From the NCBI GenBank assembly GCA_017397305.1, contig JAFQJB010000009.1, forward strand, positions 1 to 64,000: a stretch of 64,000 nt of DNA, read 5' to 3'. The stretch comes from Clostridia bacterium (GTDB lineage Bacteria > Bacillota > Clostridia > Christensenellales > Borkfalkiaceae). Numbering within the stretch: the stretch's first letter is position 1; the number at the start of each line of letters is the position of its first letter. Positions 51,273 to 59,813 of this stretch are shown piece after piece. A program made the position numbers and the translations under genes. The notes below the pieces were generated by a model. That model searched no databases. It saw nothing but the letters and a program-made list of their open reading frames with translations, and was not told the DNA's origin.

Positions 51273-53471
51273 ATGACGATAAATTTAGCAAACTTTCAAT
51301 TAAACGCTATAAAAAGTCTATTAGAAAGTATGGACGAGCCTTACCGAGAAATTGTCCTCAAAAGTCCTACGGGAAGCGGTAAAACTATTATCCTTACGCA
51401 TTTTATGGACGAATACATAAAAGGACACGCTAAAACGGTTTTTGTTTGGCTTACGCCAGGCAAGGGCAATTTGGAAGAACAAAGCAAGGCAAAAATGGAT
51501 AAATATATCCATAATGCGCAAACAAAATTACTTGCCGACGTTATGACGAGTGGTTTTCAAGAAAACGACTGCTGTTTTATAAATTGGGAAAAACTCACCA
51601 AAAAAGGCAACAACGCCTTAAAAGATAGCGAACGCACCAATTTTTTAGAGTGGATAGACAAGGCTTTTAATAATGGAATTACTTTTAAGATTATCATTGA
51701 CGAAAGCCACCAAAACTTTACGGAAAAATCTGATGCGATTATACAACTTTTTAAAACGGATAAAATTATACGCTGTTCGGCTACGCCAATTGTAACTAAA
51801 ACGGCAAAACTTATCGAAGTTAGCGAAGAAGACGTTATTGCAGAAGGTCTTATTAAAAAACTGCTTGTAATCAACGAGAACTTCCCTCAAGTAATTAAAG
51901 CGGAAAATCAAACGCATTATCTTTTAGAAAAGGCGTATGCAAAGCAACAAGAATTGCGCTCCCTTTTCTTACAGCGTGGACTTAATATAAATCCTTTAAT
52001 TGTTGTGCAGTTGCCGAACAATTCTGACAGCCTTTGTGAAACGGTTGAAAAATGGTTTGAAAGTAAAGGTGTAACGGTTGAAGCGGAAACGCTTGCTATA
52101 TGGCTTTCGGGTAGGCACGAAAACGTTGACGGAATTTCTAACAATAACGCCGAGAGCGTTGCCGTTATTATGAAACAAGCAGTTGCAACAGGTTGGGATT
52201 GCCCACGTGCGCATATTCTTGTGAAATTACGTGAAAATATGGACGAAACGTTTGAAGTTCAAACGATTGGTCGTATTCGCCGTATGCCCGAAGCAAAACA
52301 CTACGAAAACGATTTGCTTGATAGTTGTTATCTCTATACGTTTGACGGCAAGTTTACGCAAGGCGTTAAGCAAAGTCTTGGTAAATCAGCATTGGAAGCT
52401 AAAACGTTGTTCTTGAAAAACGAATATAAGACGTTTACTATTACAAAGGAACAACGCACGTCCGTTACCGATTTGCGTGATCCGCGCAAAGCGTTGACTG
52501 CTATTGCACAGTATATTAAAAAAGAATTTGCGCTCACGGGTAACAAGAAAGAAAATAAAACTCGTTTAGAAAGTAAAGGTTTTGAATTTTCTGAAAATAT
52601 TGTAAGATACACCCTTTCGGGTAGCGTAGTCGTTTTTGCGGAACTTTCTGAAAAGGACAAGTTAAACGCTATAAAAATTACTGAGCCTATATCTACCACG
52701 ACGCACGGACGTGAATATCATAACCGTGTAGGTCGTATCGGCTTGGAAATTGGTATGCCGTATAACTATATGAATACCATTATCGGCAAGCTGTTCGGCG
52801 AAAAGTTCGATTATCGTGAAAAGGTGCTTGTACTTGCGCCGAGAGAATTATACGCTTTTGTAATCAACAACTTCGACTATTTACGTCGTATCTGCCGTGA
52901 AGCAATGGCAGTGCAATTAAGTCAATTATTCCTTACACTTGATATGGTGTCGGAAAAGTCGTTTACAATTCCGCAGTCAACGTTGTTTACATACGATTTA
53001 CAAAGCAAAGTTCAAACAATCAGCGAAAAGAATGTTTATTGCGAATATTTAATGTCAGCCGAGCCACGTTCTTCGTCAGAAAAGAAGTTTGAAAAGTTTT
53101 GCGAAAGTTGTTCCGCTGTCGATTGGATATATAAAAACGGCGATAAAGGCGACGAATATTTTTCTATCGTTTATCTTGATAACGCTAACCGTCAAAAACT
53201 TTTTTATCCCGACTATATTGTATCGGTAAAAGGCGAAGTTTGGATTATCGAAACAAAAGGCGGTTTTGACAAGACGGGCGCAAGCGAAGACATTGATATT
53301 TTCTCGCCGAAGAAGTTCGACGTATTGAAGACCTATCTTATAAAGCACGGGCTTAAAGGCGGTTTCGTCCGCTACGATAAGCAAAGCGAAGAACTTTGTA
53401 TCTGCACCGACAATTACAACGAAGATATACACTCTGACGATTGGAAAATTTTAAGAGAAGTATTTAAGTAA
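51273..53471 (+). CDS. Type III restriction endonuclease subunit (Res)
   Basis: 732 aa. Superfamily 2 helicase: PTGSGKT at 32-38 and DESH at 143-146, SATP-like CSATPIV further on, and QTIGRIRRMP as motif VI. The C-terminal PD-(D/E)xK nuclease FYPDYIVSVKGEVWIIETKG is near residues 645-665. Cleaves DNA after ATP-driven translocation when two unmodified sites face each other. Shorter than classic Res (about 900-1000 aa), but all motifs are present. Confidence 0.92.
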   Translation: MTINLANFQLNAIKSLLESMDEPYREIVLKSPTGSGKTIILTHFMDEYIKGHAKTVFVWLTPGKGNLEEQSKAKMDKYIHNAQTKLLADVMTSGFQENDCCFINWEKLTKKGNNALKDSERTNFLEWIDKAFNNGITFKIIIDESHQNFTEKSDAIIQLFKTDKIIRCSATPIVTKTAKLIEVSEEDVIAEGLIKKLLVINENFPQVIKAENQTHYLLEKAYAKQQELRSLFLQRGLNINPLIVVQLPNNSDSLCETVEKWFESKGVTVEAETLAIWLSGRHENVDGISNNNAESVAVIMKQAVATGWDCPRAHILVKLRENMDETFEVQTIGRIRRMPEAKHYENDLLDSCYLYTFDGKFTQGVKQSLGKSALEAKTLFLKNEYKTFTITKEQRTSVTDLRDPRKALTAIAQYIKKEFALTGNKKENKTRLESKGFEFSENIVRYTLSGSVVVFAELSEKDKLNAIKITEPISTTTHGREYHNRVGRIGLEIGMPYNYMNTIIGKLFGEKFDYREKVLVLAPRELYAFVINNFDYLRRICREAMAVQLSQLFLTLDMVSEKSFTIPQSTLFTYDLQSKVQTISEKNVYCEYLMSAEPRSSSEKKFEKFCESCSAVDWIYKNGDKGDEYFSIVYLDNANRQKLFYPDYIVSVKGEVWIIETKGGFDKTGASEDIDIFSPKKFDVLKTYLIKHGLKGGFVRYDKQSEELCICTDNYNEDIHSDDWKILREVFK

Positions 53472-53473
53472 GC

Positions 53474-53500
53474 AAAAAGCCGAGAATTTTCTCGGCTTTT
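53474..53500. terminator. Bidirectional terminator between res and CD-NTase
   Basis: AAAAGCCGAGAA tt TTCTCGGCTTTT between convergent genes. Confidence 0.88.
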
Positions 53501-53506
53501 AATATT

Positions 53507-54835
53507 TTATACAACTTCTAATCCGTCTATTGCTCCTGCTTGAATATTTACTGTAATAATATCTCGAGCAACGCAAACTTCATTTTTTATCAAATAACAC
53601 TCTACATAGTGCGGACCATTAAAAGATGATTTTTCTTTTTTAGTCTTTTCACCTTTAATTATTTGCCCACGAATTTGATTACGTTTATACGCTTCATCTC
53701 CCATATTTCTTACTTTCCAATAAATTTTATATGGTTTAGGCGCATTGGTGCTTTCGATATAAAATTCTAAATTTCGCTTAAAAGGTATAATTTTTATATC
53801 TCTTAATTGTTTTACTCGCCAGCCTTTTGTTGTCACATTGCAATTTAAATTAAGGTTGTACTTTATATTTATAGGAAATATGTCTTCAATAAACTCTTCT
53901 GTATCAACATAATTATATTGTTTCGTAAGACACTTAAATAAATAGTTTGAAACGCTATCAACTATATTTTTCTTAAATCTGTTCCCAAACATTTCAATAA
54001 AAATATATTCAACATCAATCGAGGTTTTGCTGTCGTTTATTTTATCATAGTAGTCTTTAGCCTTTTTAATATATTTACCTTTACCTTTATCCTCAACGAT
54101 TTGACCACTACCTAAAGCGTATATTATAGAGTTTTCATTTTTTTCGCTTAAAAATTTGAGCAGTTCTTTAATTATATCTACATATTCATCAAAACCAGAG
54201 TTCCAATATTTTGCGTTTAAGTTTAAAAATTCACATACTAAAGAATCTATTAACAGACCCCCAAAAATAAAGCCAACATTATCTTTCCAACAGCGCAAAA
54301 TATTTGCAAGAGATACAAAATTATTGTTTGTAGAAATATTAATGCTCGAGCTTTTATTTTGTTCAGGTACAGGGTTGGTGTTTTTCCAACTCCCACCATT
54401 ATTACTATCTGGATACTCAAAAGAGTCGTCAATATTTTTAAAAGCGGGAACTAAATCTATAGAAAATTTTTCAAATTCAATTACGACAGCTTGTCCATCG
54501 CCTTTAATATCTGTTCTTGGATATCTTTCGCTGATTTCGGACTTTATTTCTTGCAATAGCGCAGATTGTCCATTGGATGTATATGCATCAAAACGATAAT
54601 ATACACTCCACGGAAGAATAAACAACATATCAACATCGCTTGTATTCTTAATTGCTGTACCACGTCCTATTGAGCCAACTATAACGCTATTCGCTGTTTC
54701 AAAGTCAATATCGTCTGCTGAGTAATATTTTTCGTTTAATTTTTTTGTGATTGATTTTATTGCACTATCAAATGTGGAAGTATCTTCTAAATGTATTTCA
54801 TTGTAAAAATTGCTAAATGATTCTTCAATCTTCAT
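53507..54835 (-). CDS. CD-NTase with AGS-C domain (CBASS nucleotide cyclase)
   Basis: 442 aa. Nucleotidyltransferase core: GSIGRGTAIKNTSDVDM (residues 54-70, Asp67 and Asp69) and VVIEFEKFSIDLVPAF (Asp127) give the three catalytic carboxylates. The C-terminal AGS-C sensor domain (about 350-440) has YKIYWKVRNMGDEAYKRNQI and PHYVECYLIKNEVCVARDII. Makes a cyclic oligonucleotide on phage sensing. ATG lies inside the end of the SLATT gene (11-bp overlap, AGGAG upstream), so the two are translationally coupled. Nucleotide product not readable. Confidence 0.9.
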   Translation of the reverse strand: MKIEESFSNFYNEIHLEDTSTFDSAIKSITKKLNEKYYSADDIDFETANSVIVGSIGRGTAIKNTSDVDMLFILPWSVYYRFDAYTSNGQSALLQEIKSEISERYPRTDIKGDGQAVVIEFEKFSIDLVPAFKNIDDSFEYPDSNNGGSWKNTNPVPEQNKSSSINISTNNNFVSLANILRCWKDNVGFIFGGLLIDSLVCEFLNLNAKYWNSGFDEYVDIIKELLKFLSEKNENSIIYALGSGQIVEDKGKGKYIKKAKDYYDKINDSKTSIDVEYIFIEMFGNRFKKNIVDSVSNYLFKCLTKQYNYVDTEEFIEDIFPINIKYNLNLNCNVTTKGWRVKQLRDIKIIPFKRNLEFYIESTNAPKPYKIYWKVRNMGDEAYKRNQIRGQIIKGEKTKKEKSSFNGPHYVECYLIKNEVCVARDIITVNIQAGAIDGLEVV

Positions 54836-55388
54836 CTGTACTCCTTAAATGCGTTGGTAATAGAGCATTTAATTCTTCTGCGGTATAAGTGTTGTCCTTA
54901 TCATTGTAAAGAGCTTTTCTTGCCCGTTGAACAGCCGTTTTTGATGCGCTTAAAGATGATTGACAGCATTTTGTATATTCTTGTTCGAAAAAGTCTTTTT
55001 TTTCTATCATTTCTTCTTCAGGAAATCTACCATAATCAATATCGGTTAATGTTGCTTCCAACTTGTTTCTTAATGACAAAAAAGTTAACGCTGATTGTTT
55101 ATGTTCATTGCTTAAACTTTTAAAATCACAACTCATTGTGATAAGATTAACAATCAAACCAACAAACGAAATAATAGTTGTTGCAATAGTAAGGGAAGTA
55201 TTGGTAACAAAAATTATTGAAAAAAGCCCTGAAGCAGATAATGCTAAAGTGATAATGCTACACGCTTTCAAGAAAATATCTATATTTCTTAAGCGGTCGC
55301 TTTCCTTCTCTTGTATTTTATGTGTCCAAGTAGTACTTGCGTAAAGTTTCTTAAGATATGTAGAAACAATATCTTTTGTGTTTTTCAT
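54825..55388 (-). CDS. SLATT-domain two-transmembrane effector (CBASS)
   Basis: 187 aa. N-terminal helix with TTWTHKIQEKESDRLRNIDI typical of the SLATT_5-type family, two membrane helices at about 40-60 and 65-85, then a cytoplasmic helical region to the C-terminus. SLATT proteins are predicted pore-forming effectors triggered by cyclic nucleotides and cause cell death or dormancy. First gene of the pair. The start at 55388 has GGAG 11 nt upstream; the longer frame to 55448 begins in the promoter. Confidence 0.87.
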   Translation of the reverse strand: MKNTKDIVSTYLKKLYASTTWTHKIQEKESDRLRNIDIFLKACSIITLALSASGLFSIIFVTNTSLTIATTIISFVGLIVNLITMSCDFKSLSNEHKQSALTFLSLRNKLEATLTDIDYGRFPEEEMIEKKDFFEQEYTKCCQSSLSASKTAVQRARKALYNDKDNTYTAEELNALLPTHLRSTDED

Positions 55389-55419
55389 TTTATGTTTCTC
55401 CGTAAATGGTATTACAATA

Positions 55420-55448
55420 ATTATACTCATTTTATATTGTAAAGTCAA
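55420..55448 (-). promoter_or_regulatory. CBASS operon promoter
   Basis: Minus strand TTGACT (55448-55443), 17 nt, TATAAT (55425-55420). Confidence 0.8.
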
Positions 55449-55501
55449 TCTAATACTACAGCATATAGTGTTTCTTTTAATATTTCACATCAATATAAAG
55501 G

Positions 55502-55529
55502 AAAAAGCCGAAGGCTAACTTCGGCTTTT
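55502..55529. terminator. Terminator downstream of the tRNA-Leu region
   Basis: AAAAGCCGAAG gctaa CTTCGGCTTTT, with T-runs both ways. Confidence 0.75.
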
Positions 55530-55637
55530 ATCATTGAATTTTTGACTATTTTAACTTAACAATTAAGCCGAAATAATCTCTTGTGAAAATAAAAAATCGA
55601 CCCTAGCAAAACCATTTCTGGTTCGGCTCAGACCGAT

Positions 55638-55791
55638 TTGGTGCCGCTGGCCGGGAATTCCCCTTCTAGGGGAAATGTCCGTAGGACAAAAGGGTTGCGG
55701 TCTCCCGCTAGGGAATCGAACCGGAGGTTTGACTCTCGTTACGTCAGTAACGCAAAAAGAGAAGTTGACTGTTGTCAGCTTCTCTTTTTGT
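55638..55791 (-). mobile_element. tRNA-Leu-adjacent hairpin element with duplicated tRNA 3' end
   Basis: The tRNA-Leu 3' sequence CCGGCCAGCGGCACCAA on minus (55807-55791) recurs exactly at 55654-55638, 153 bp downstream. Between the copies: AAAAAGAGAAG-TGAC aacag GTCA-CTTCTCTTTTT-type hairpin (55750-55790), CGTTAC tgac GTAACG, a CCGGTTCGATTCCC T-arm-like stretch, TGTCC tac GGACA and CCCCT agaa GGGG. Same design as the tRNA-Arg element at 6287-6452. No ORF of credible coding character. Confidence 0.6.
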
Positions 55792-55879
55792 TGGTGCCGC
55801 TGGCCGGAGTCGAACCGGCACGGGGTATTAGCCCACTGGATTTTGAGTCCAGCGCGTCTGCCAATTTCACCACAGCGGC
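55792..55879 (-). tRNA. tRNA-Leu (anticodon CAA)
   Basis: 88 nt with encoded CCA. Acceptor GCCGCTG/CAGCGGC, anticodon loop CTCAAAA (anticodon CAA, codon UUG), long variable arm GTGGGCTAATACCCCGT typical of class II tRNA, T-arm GCCGGTTCGACTCCGGC. Confidence 0.95.
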
Positions 55880-55977
55880 AAAATATTAAATTATTTGTTG
55901 CATTATTGTTGGTTTTTTGGTAAAATTATAGGGTAATATTCTTATTAAGAATTGCCCCCGAACAAACTTGCCTATTG

Positions 55978-56006
55978 ATAATACCACAAAAATTTTCGTT
56001 TGGCAA
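55978..56006 (-). promoter_or_regulatory. tRNA-Leu promoter
   Basis: Minus strand TTGCCA (56006-56001), 17 nt, TATTAT (55983-55978), about 95 nt before the tRNA. On plus, TTGCAT (about 55901), 17 nt, TAAAAT may serve polA. Confidence 0.6.
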
Positions 56007-56025
56007 GCAGATTTAAGGATTTTTT

Positions 56026-58587
56026 ATGGAAAAGTTAGTATTAATTGACGGAAACAGTTTAATAAACCGCGCCTTTTACGCAATGCCCGTTCTTTACACC
56101 AAAGACGGCACACCCACCAACGCTGTTTTTGGGTTTACCAATATGCTGGTTAGGATTTTAACCGATATTAAACCCACCTATATGGCGGTGGCTTTTGACG
56201 TTAAGGCCCCCACCTTCCGCCACGGGCTTTTTGCCGACTATAAGGGCACTAGAAAGCCTATGCCCGACGAACTTCGTCCGCAAATTCCGCTCTTAAAAGA
56301 AGTGCTTACCCTTATGGGTATCACCGTTATTGAAAAACCTGGTTCGGAGGCTGACGATATTATCGGCACGATTGCAAAGCACACTTCTATTAAAACGCTA
56401 ATCTTCACTGGTGACAAGGACTCCTTTCAACTGGTTGATGAGGAGACCGAAGTGCACTTTACAAAGCGCGGTATTACCGACACCGATATTTACACCGACC
56501 AAAACTTTACTGAAAAGACGGGTATCACCCCCTTACAAATCATAGAACTTAAAGCGCTTATGGGCGATTCAAGTGACAATATCCCAGGTGTTAAAGGTAT
56601 AGGCGAAAAGACCGCCTTAAACCTTCTTTCCACCTATCACGACGTGGAAAACCTTTACGCACACGTGGACGAACTTTCGGGCAAATTGAAAGAAAAAATC
56701 GAGCAAGGGAAAGATTTATGCTTTTTGTCAAAGACGCTCGCCACTATCGACTGCGACTGCGGTGTGGATACCGACGTCAGCAAAATGACCGTATCCTTAC
56801 CCTTCCCGCAAGACGTGAAAAAGAAATTTATTGAGTTAGAGTTTAAGGCACTATACAACAAAGAGCAATTGTTTGAAAAGGAACAATCGCCTAGCCTTTC
56901 AGTTAAAACCGATACACCCCTAGAGTTAATCGACCTATCGAAAGATGTTTCGTTTGACCTTAAAAGCCTTACCCCACCCCTAGCAATAACCCTATCGGGC
57001 ACCTCCTTTAACGTTGCCGACAAGGATAGAGAAGTGATTATCCCCATTCAACAAACACTCCTTGACCAAGGTCTTTCGTTATCTAATGCGCTCGCTCTAA
57101 TTCGCCCGCTTGTTACGGGCACCGCCCCGCTAATCGTTTACGGAAAAAAAGATTTTAGGCACTTTATCGTTAAAAACGGCGGATTTGATTTGACCGCCCC
57201 CGCCGACGATATCTCACTTATGAAATATCTTGCCGACTTTTCGGGACGTGACGAATCGCTAACCGAGGTTTTAACTGAGTACGATATGCCCCTTAATGCA
57301 CCCGCACACGCATTGCTTGACCTTTATGATATGCTTTTAGATAAGCTTGAAAGTCAAAAAATGCAAGCGCTTTATAAAGAGGTGGAACTTCCCCTATCCG
57401 ACGTTCTATTTGACATGGAAGTTGCGGGCTTTAAGATTGATTACGATGCGTTATCCAAGGCGGGCGAGACCTATAAAGTAACTTTGTCGGGGCTTGAGGA
57501 ACAAATACGCACCCTTGCTGAAGACCAAACGCTTAACGTAAACTCCCCCAAACAACTCGGCGACTTATTATTTGAAAAGTTGAAGATAGGCAAGGGCAAA
57601 AAAACCAAGACGGGCTACTCTACCACGGCGGAAATTTTGGAATCGCTTGAGAGTGCCCACCCAATTGTTCCGCTCATTCTAAAGCACCGCCAACTTCAAA
57701 AGATTTATTCAACCTATATTGAAGGGTTTAAACCGCTAGTCGACAAACGCACGGGACTTATACACACCTCGTTTAATCAAACGGTTACGGCAACGGGTAG
57801 ACTATCGAGCAAAGAACCCAACCTTCAAAACATTCCCGTTCGTGACGACGAGAGCAAAGAAATTAGAAGACTTTTCGTTCCAAAGGGCGACGATAGAATT
57901 TTGATAAGCGCCGACTATTCGCAAATAGAATTGCGTTTGCTTGCCGCTTTTTCGGGGTGCACCCCCCTTATAAACGCATTTAAGGAAGGAAAAGACGTTC
58001 ACTCGGCAACAGCCTCCAAGGTGTTTAACGTGCCTTTAGACGAGGTTACACCCAAAATGCGTAGCAGTGCAAAAGCCGTTAACTTTGGCATCATTTACGG
58101 CATGAGTGAATTTGGACTTGCAAAGAGTATTAAGGTTTCTAATGCTGAGGCGCGCAACTATATATCCACTTACTTTAAAGAATACCCCGAAGTGAAAGAA
58201 TATATGGATAAAAACGTTGCTTTTGCAAAGGAAAACGGTTATGCTATCACCTTGCTTGGTAGACGCCGTTATATAAGGGAATTATCTTCCTCAAACGGCA
58301 ACGTCCGTCAGTTTGGCGAACGCGTTGCCATGAATATGCCCTTGCAAGGCAGTAGTGCTGATATAATAAAACTCGCAATGCTTGGCGTTTCTAAAAGATT
58401 GAGACAAGAAAACCTAAAAAGCCAACTTATCTTGCAAGTACATGACGAACTTATAATCGACACCTTTAAGGACGAAGAGGAAAAAGTTAGTACTATTTTA
58501 GTAGAAGAAATGGAAAACGCAGTCAGCCTTGCGGTTAAACTAACCGTGGGGGTGGGCTCTGGCAAAAACTGGTTAGAGGCAAAATAA
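56026..58587 (+). CDS. polA: DNA polymerase I
   Basis: 853 aa. The N-terminal 5'-3' exonuclease (about 1-270) begins LVLIDGNSLINRAFYAMPVL and contains GDSSDNIPGVKGIGEKTA. The middle 3'-5' exonuclease fold (about 295-450) lacks the Asp-x-Glu metal motif, so it is probably without proofreading, as in many Gram-positive PolA. The polymerase domain (about 470-853) has SADYSQIELRLLAAFSG (motif A), KAVNFGIIYGMSEFGL (motif B) and VHDELI (motif C). Repair and Okazaki processing. coaE follows with no gap. Confidence 0.97.
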   Translation: MEKLVLIDGNSLINRAFYAMPVLYTKDGTPTNAVFGFTNMLVRILTDIKPTYMAVAFDVKAPTFRHGLFADYKGTRKPMPDELRPQIPLLKEVLTLMGITVIEKPGSEADDIIGTIAKHTSIKTLIFTGDKDSFQLVDEETEVHFTKRGITDTDIYTDQNFTEKTGITPLQIIELKALMGDSSDNIPGVKGIGEKTALNLLSTYHDVENLYAHVDELSGKLKEKIEQGKDLCFLSKTLATIDCDCGVDTDVSKMTVSLPFPQDVKKKFIELEFKALYNKEQLFEKEQSPSLSVKTDTPLELIDLSKDVSFDLKSLTPPLAITLSGTSFNVADKDREVIIPIQQTLLDQGLSLSNALALIRPLVTGTAPLIVYGKKDFRHFIVKNGGFDLTAPADDISLMKYLADFSGRDESLTEVLTEYDMPLNAPAHALLDLYDMLLDKLESQKMQALYKEVELPLSDVLFDMEVAGFKIDYDALSKAGETYKVTLSGLEEQIRTLAEDQTLNVNSPKQLGDLLFEKLKIGKGKKTKTGYSTTAEILESLESAHPIVPLILKHRQLQKIYSTYIEGFKPLVDKRTGLIHTSFNQTVTATGRLSSKEPNLQNIPVRDDESKEIRRLFVPKGDDRILISADYSQIELRLLAAFSGCTPLINAFKEGKDVHSATASKVFNVPLDEVTPKMRSSAKAVNFGIIYGMSEFGLAKSIKVSNAEARNYISTYFKEYPEVKEYMDKNVAFAKENGYAITLLGRRRYIRELSSSNGNVRQFGERVAMNMPLQGSSADIIKLAMLGVSKRLRQENLKSQLILQVHDELIIDTFKDEEEKVSTILVEEMENAVSLAVKLTVGVGSGKNWLEAK

Positions 58588-59163
58588 ATGGATAAAAAAC
58601 TTATCGCCGTAACGGGCGGGATAGGTAGCGGTAAAAGTACCGTTATGGACGTTTTAGAGGGGCTTGGATACAAAACCTTGTCTTCGGATAAAATCGTTAG
58701 CGAGCTTTATGAAAAACGTTCGGTAAAAAAACTCCTAAAATCGCTATTCCCCACCGCCGTGACGGGTAAAATCAAACTTAATATTGATAGAGCGGAAATA
58801 TCTAGGCTTGTTTTTAACAACCCCACGCAATTAAAGGCCTTAACCGACCTTATTACCCCGCTTGTCTTAAATGAAATTTTACGTCGTTATAAAAAAGCGA
58901 CTTGCTCGGTGTTTGCCGAAGTTCCACTGCTTTTCGAATGTGGCTTTGAAAAACACTTCGATAAGGTTTTTGTCGTGGTTAGAGACCTAGAGGGGCGGAT
59001 AGAGAGCGTTAAAAGGCGTTCTAAATTATCAAAAGAACAAATTTTGGCAAGGATAAACTCCCAATTCGACTATGAGAATGCCGACCTTTCAAACTATATC
59101 GTGATTGAAAATAACGGCACAAAAGAACAGTTAAAAGAAAAAATTACCGACCTAGTAAAATGA
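58588..59163 (+). CDS. coaE: Dephospho-CoA kinase
   Basis: 191 aa. P-loop VTGGIGSGKST near the N-terminus, SSDKIV for the acceptor side, and VPLLFECGFEKHFDKVFVV in the lid region. Phosphorylates dephospho-CoA in the last step of CoA synthesis. ATG directly follows the polA stop codon, an arrangement common in Bacillota. Confidence 0.95.
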   Translation: MDKKLIAVTGGIGSGKSTVMDVLEGLGYKTLSSDKIVSELYEKRSVKKLLKSLFPTAVTGKIKLNIDRAEISRLVFNNPTQLKALTDLITPLVLNEILRRYKKATCSVFAEVPLLFECGFEKHFDKVFVVVRDLEGRIESVKRRSKLSKEQILARINSQFDYENADLSNYIVIENNGTKEQLKEKITDLVK

Positions 59164-59193
59164 AAAAGCGAACTCTTTTGAGTTCGCTTTTTT
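59163..59193 (+). terminator. Terminator of polA-coaE
   Basis: AAAAAGCGAACTC tttt GAGTTCGCTTTTTT; A-run also allows minus use by the SGNH gene. Confidence 0.88.
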
Positions 59194-59194
59194 A

Positions 59195-59809
59195 TTATCT
59201 TGTTTTTATGTAGTTTATCACTTGTTCGGCTATCCAAGCGTGTCCTTTATCGTTAGGATGCAAGCCGTCAAGAAAGAATTCGTTCGGTTCTTTTGACAAG
59301 GGTTTTTTGGGTCCGTTATTGTAAAAGTCCAAAAAGTCAATTCCCTTTTCGGTCAAAAGTTCTTTCATTACGTTAACGTAATCAGCAAGCGTTGCTCCGT
59401 TTGCCTTGTTTTCTTCTGCACGATGCAAGGGCAATAAAAAACACAACTTTTCTTTGCCGTAGGTATCAATTAGATATTCGGTTAAATTCTCCATTGCTCC
59501 CCAGAAGGTATAAGGGTCGGTGCTTCCTTTCTCGCCAAACTCTGCATTGCCGTGCCCCAAATCGTTTGTTCCACCAAAAACAAAAACGTAATCGGCTATC
59601 TTATCCATAACGATTGCACGTTGTTGAAAGTCCCAATCATTAGTGGCAACATTGTCGCCAAGCCTTTGCCTTGCTATTCTACTACCACTAATACCATAGT
59701 TTCTTGCAACTGCGTTTAGCCTTGCTTTAACTATCTCAACGTATTTGTTATGTGGAACACTTGCCCCGACACCTGCAGTTATGCTGTCGCCTAAAAACAG
59801 TACTTTCAT
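59195..59809 (-). CDS. SGNH/GDSL hydrolase
   Basis: 204 aa, no signal peptide. FLGDSITAGVG (block I, catalytic Ser), NYGISGS (block II Gly), FGGTNDLGHG (block III Asn) and DGLHPNDKGHAWIA (block V Asp/His). Esterase or lipase on acylated or acetylated substrates. Four nt after the beta-propeller gene, so co-transcribed; together they may trim acetylated glycans. Confidence 0.9.
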   Translation of the reverse strand: MKVLFLGDSITAGVGASVPHNKYVEIVKARLNAVARNYGISGSRIARQRLGDNVATNDWDFQQRAIVMDKIADYVFVFGGTNDLGHGNAEFGEKGSTDPYTFWGAMENLTEYLIDTYGKEKLCFLLPLHRAEENKANGATLADYVNVMKELLTEKGIDFLDFYNNGPKKPLSKEPNEFFLDGLHPNDKGHAWIAEQVINYIKTR

Positions 59810-59813
59810 AGTA

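Noticed and set aside
55638..55923. ORFs of about 80 aa covering the tRNA-Leu region
   Set aside because: They run through the tRNA and its repeated tail in antisense; no ribosome site and no protein-like composition.
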